Of a DNA stretch of 64,000 bases, positions 62,072 to 64,000 are shown one piece after another. The notes beneath the pieces are model-generated. The model saw only the letters and a list, made by a program, of their open reading frames with translations. It was not told where the DNA came from and did not search any database. Source of the DNA: Bernardetia sp. MNP-M8 (GTDB lineage: Bacteria > Bacteroidota > Bacteroidia > Cytophagales > Bernardetiaceae). The stretch is taken from positions 4,114,676-4,178,675 of the forward strand of contig NZ_CP147012.1 of assembly GCF_037126285.1 (NCBI RefSeq), given 5' to 3'. Position numbers and translations under genes: made by a program. The number at the start of each line of letters is the position of its first letter. Position 1 is the first letter of the stretch.

Positions 62072-62542
62072 TCACAGATTCATCCTCATTTGATACAAAT
62101 CAAATCCTTTTGCCCAAAAATCTTTTTCAGTTTTCTCTACTTCAAAACCCACTTTTTGATAAAATTTATACGCTAATTGACTTGTTCTGACAACAATAAG
62201 TTTGATTTTTTTACTCTGAATATGATTTATTCTATGTAAAAGAAGTTTTTTTCCAATTCCTTGTCCTTGAAAATTTGGATGAATAATATCCCACGAAATA
62301 CGAGCTAATGGAATCGTTTCATCAGGAAAATAATTAATTCCACCACAACCAATAATTTGATTTGTGGTTTTGTTTTCTATTACAAAATAATCTTCTTTAT
62401 ATTTTTCTAAATACTCTATAAAATCTTCTTGTTCTGATTCTTCAAAGTAAGTGGGAATATTTAATTTGATTAATTCTATAAGTTTTTCTTTATCAGATTC
62501 TTTATAATTTCTGATAATATTTTCTACATTTTTGTTTTGCAT
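62072..62542 (-). CDS. GNAT family N-acetyltransferase
   Basis: Acetyl-CoA-dependent transferase. Motif A is ISWDIIHPNFQGQGIGKKLLLHRI with Q-G-x-G-x-G for CoA pyrophosphate binding; CGGINYFP precedes it as the beta-4 strand. The ATG at 62542 is chosen because an earlier start at 62578 would overlap the upstream gene and adds basic residues. Substrate unknown. It abuts the MBL gene and is likely cotranscribed with it. Confidence 0.8.
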   Translation of the reverse strand: MQNKNVENIIRNYKESDKEKLIELIKLNIPTYFEESEQEDFIEYLEKYKEDYFVIENKTTNQIIGCGGINYFPDETIPLARISWDIIHPNFQGQGIGKKLLLHRINHIQSKKIKLIVVRTSQLAYKFYQKVGFEVEKTEKDFWAKGFDLYQMRMNL

Positions 62543-62552
62543 TGTAGTTGTT

Positions 62553-63500
62553 TTACGTTTTCGTCTGATTAAAAGCATCTAAACATTCATCTATCAAAAG
62601 TTGTATATTATGGTTGTATTTACGAGAATGATGTACAGGATTTACCTTTTTTACTTGCGCTCTGCGTGCTACCAATCCTGAATTTTTAGCAGTGCTATGA
62701 TGATTTTTCAAAGCAAGTGCTTTGTCTTCTTCCAAATAATAACTTTCAATAAATAATTCATCAGCTTTTTGAAAAAGGTGTACAATTTTTTCAAAATTCT
62801 CTTCTGAAGCTAAATGATCCATCACATATCCCAATTTGTAACCTGCTTCTACAAAAATATAAGAAAACAACTCTTTGGCTAGATAATTAGAATTCTCTAT
62901 TTGAATATTTTTTTCAGGCAAATTCTGTTCAAAGGCTTCTTTCAACTCTTTTACCCACTTACCAGCCTTAAATGGAAAGTCTTGAATTTTTGTTTTAGGA
63001 TGAGTTTCAAATAAATAGGCTATTGAAGGTATACTGTGATTTAGTGAGGTAAATTTAACTTCAAATACATCATTTTTGTAAATGATTTCATCTTTGATAG
63101 TTTCAATCAACTTAATATCCCAAGACGGAGGAGTAATTTCGAAAATAGTAATGGCATTATCTAAACCTATTTCTCTAATTTCATATTTTACAGCATTAGG
63201 TTCGATTAAATTCCATGTGTAGCCCAAAAGTTTTGCTTGTACATTTTTGGCTATTCCTTCTGGTCCACAAATAGTAACAGTACGTTGAATACCTAACTGA
63301 TGTCTAAAAATGGTATCAAAATTACAAAAATGGTCAATATGCGTATGACTAATGAAAATAGCGTTTACCTTTAAACAATCTGCAACACTAAGCTGACTAG
63401 CCTGCCCACAATCACAGAGATAAACCCAACTATGATTAGGAACAGTAAGCATAAGACAAATATCTTCATTGGGTAAATTTTTGAGTGTGCCTTCTATCAT
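62553..63500 (-). CDS. MBL-fold metallohydrolase, RNase Z-like
   Basis: The zinc motif SHTHIDHFCN lies at residues 51-60, and GYVMDHLAS and later NHHSTAKNSGLVA then NPVHHSRKYN give the later ligands, as in ribonuclease Z of the short type. The usual flexible arm of tRNase Z is not obvious. Could process tRNA 3' ends or be a related cyclic-nucleotide hydrolase. A TATTTTTG box is 46 bases upstream. Confidence 0.75.
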   Translation of the reverse strand: MIEGTLKNLPNEDICLMLTVPNHSWVYLCDCGQASQLSVADCLKVNAIFISHTHIDHFCNFDTIFRHQLGIQRTVTICGPEGIAKNVQAKLLGYTWNLIEPNAVKYEIREIGLDNAITIFEITPPSWDIKLIETIKDEIIYKNDVFEVKFTSLNHSIPSIAYLFETHPKTKIQDFPFKAGKWVKELKEAFEQNLPEKNIQIENSNYLAKELFSYIFVEAGYKLGYVMDHLASEENFEKIVHLFQKADELFIESYYLEEDKALALKNHHSTAKNSGLVARRAQVKKVNPVHHSRKYNHNIQLLIDECLDAFNQTKT

Positions 63501-63545
63501 TATTGTTTGCTTTTAATGTGTTTAATTATTGATTTGAGCTTCAAA

Positions 63546-63553
63546 CAAAAATA
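63546..63553 (-). promoter_or_regulatory. -7 promoter-like box for the RNase Z-like gene
   Basis: On the minus strand TATTTTTG (TAnnTTTG), 46 bases before the start at 63500. Confidence 0.35.
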
Positions 63554-63659
63554 TCTGTATCAAAAGTTCCTTAGTTTTGTTTAAGTGAGAGTTTAGTAGC
63601 TATTATTAGAGTTATTTTGGATTACAAACAAACTACTGATTTTTAAAAGATTACTATAG

Positions 63660-64000
63660 TCAATTATAGATATTTAATTCACTATGATAGGCTTTTACTT
63701 CTTCGTTCATCAAATCCCATTGCCATTTCCAAAAAGTTGTTCCTTCTGAAAAAGTATTGTATATAATTTCTTGTGTTATTTCGTCATTATAGCCATTATA
63801 ATCCATAATGTTTTCAGTAGTTGAACGTTTAAAATATATTTCAGAATTTAATCTTATTTTATCTGCTTTTTCTTGTCTGAGTTGTAGTAATTCTTTGTTA
63901 AGTTCATTCCGTAATTCTCCTAATGTTTTACCAAAATTCCCAACTTTGATATTGTCTTTATAGAGCTTATTCTTATCTAGGTAAGTCCTTAATTGCATTT
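63660..64000 (-). CDS. Hypothetical protein, possibly 5' truncated by window end
   Basis: 112 residues from ATG at 63998, two bases from the window end, so the true start may lie outside. Mostly helical with many K, E, N and a WKWQW stretch near the end. No family recognised. It could be an independent small gene or the tail of a larger one. Confidence 0.45.
   Translation of the reverse strand, partial: MQLRTYLDKNKLYKDNIKVGNFGKTLGELRNELNKELLQLRQEKADKIRLNSEIYFKRSTTENIMDYNGYNDEITQEIIYNTFSEGTTFWKWQWDLMNEEVKAYHSELNIYN

Noticed and set aside
62090-62103. A second TTGAT-N4-ATCAA palindrome
   Set aside because: It lies inside the 3' end of the GNAT gene, between convergent stops, with no start codon downstream. 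It shows that such sites arise by chance in this AT-rich DNA.
1-64000. tRNA, rRNA, riboswitch or IS element
   Set aside because: Read through on both strands by eye; no cloverleaf, transposase motif or known riboswitch core was seen. A covariance-model scan would be decisive.

Overview
The window is an AT-rich chromosomal segment from a member of the Bacteroidetes, probably a Cytophagales-like marine or freshwater relative (the order is inferred, not shown). Evidence for the phylum includes repeated TAnnTTTG promoter -7 boxes with no obvious Shine-Dalgarno sequences, and families typical of the phylum: DUF2911, HU-CCDC81/SPOR, the ATE-like transferase, a divergent large PurF paralogue, a mevalonate pathway and WxcM/FdtA sugar enzymes. 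No rRNA, tRNA, IS element, prophage or CRISPR array was recognised.

Positions 1-23,900 hold mainly housekeeping and envelope genes in short units. They are the 3' end of arginine decarboxylase, a lipoprotein metallo-beta-lactamase-fold protein, a DUF4129 protein, a Crp/Fnr regulator followed by a FNR-like palindrome and a histidine-rich membrane protein, DUF2911, a DCC-family protein, a zinc alcohol dehydrogenase, MeaB, a CHASE2 sensor next to a FecR-like secreted protein, an M61 peptidase, a thioesterase, the PurF-like enzyme, a ChaN-like protein, a signal-less trypsin-like protease, RlmF, a UbiA-like enzyme and a TonB-like protein.

Positions 24,000-37,050 hold a HU/SPOR cell-envelope protein, an ExbB/ExbD pair, an ATE-like transferase, PhoH, a DGDGD lipoprotein, UDP-glucuronate decarboxylase, an unrecognised 460-residue protein, mevalonate kinase and diphosphomevalonate decarboxylase, and an ABC exporter.

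Positions 37,276-56,791 form one long, nearly gapless plus-strand surface-glycan cluster. It begins with a Wzt-type ATPase that has a C-terminal glycan-recognition-like domain. It continues with an Ldh-family oxidoreductase, a CMP-sugar synthetase, several glycosyltransferases, an MBOAT/SGNH O-acylation pair, a medium-chain dehydrogenase, a two-domain methyltransferase fusion, an FdtA-type ketoisomerase, two closely related DegT aminotransferases, an epimerase, another methyltransferase and a GT9 transferase. It appears to build and decorate a polysaccharide containing an amino-deoxysugar, exported by an ABC route. The Wzm permease, RmlA/RmlB and a sugar N-acyltransferase are not in the window.

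Positions 56,966-64,000 return to core genes: phosphoglucose/phosphomannose isomerase, LipB, a TrpG/PabA amidotransferase, YchF, a TPR lipoprotein, a GNAT enzyme, an RNase Z-like metallohydrolase and an unrecognised edge ORF. Between TrpG/PabA and YchF lies a small palindromic element that overlaps a 35-codon ORF.

The most notable observations are the FNR-like box with its adjacent ETLSR-type regulator, the protease with zinc ribbon and YbjN-like tail, the CHASE2/FecR-like pair, the 45,121-46,965 fusion protein, the missing partners of the glycan pathway, the 31,193-32,575 orphan, and a UbiA-like gene whose conserved N-terminus lies upstream of any canonical start codon.
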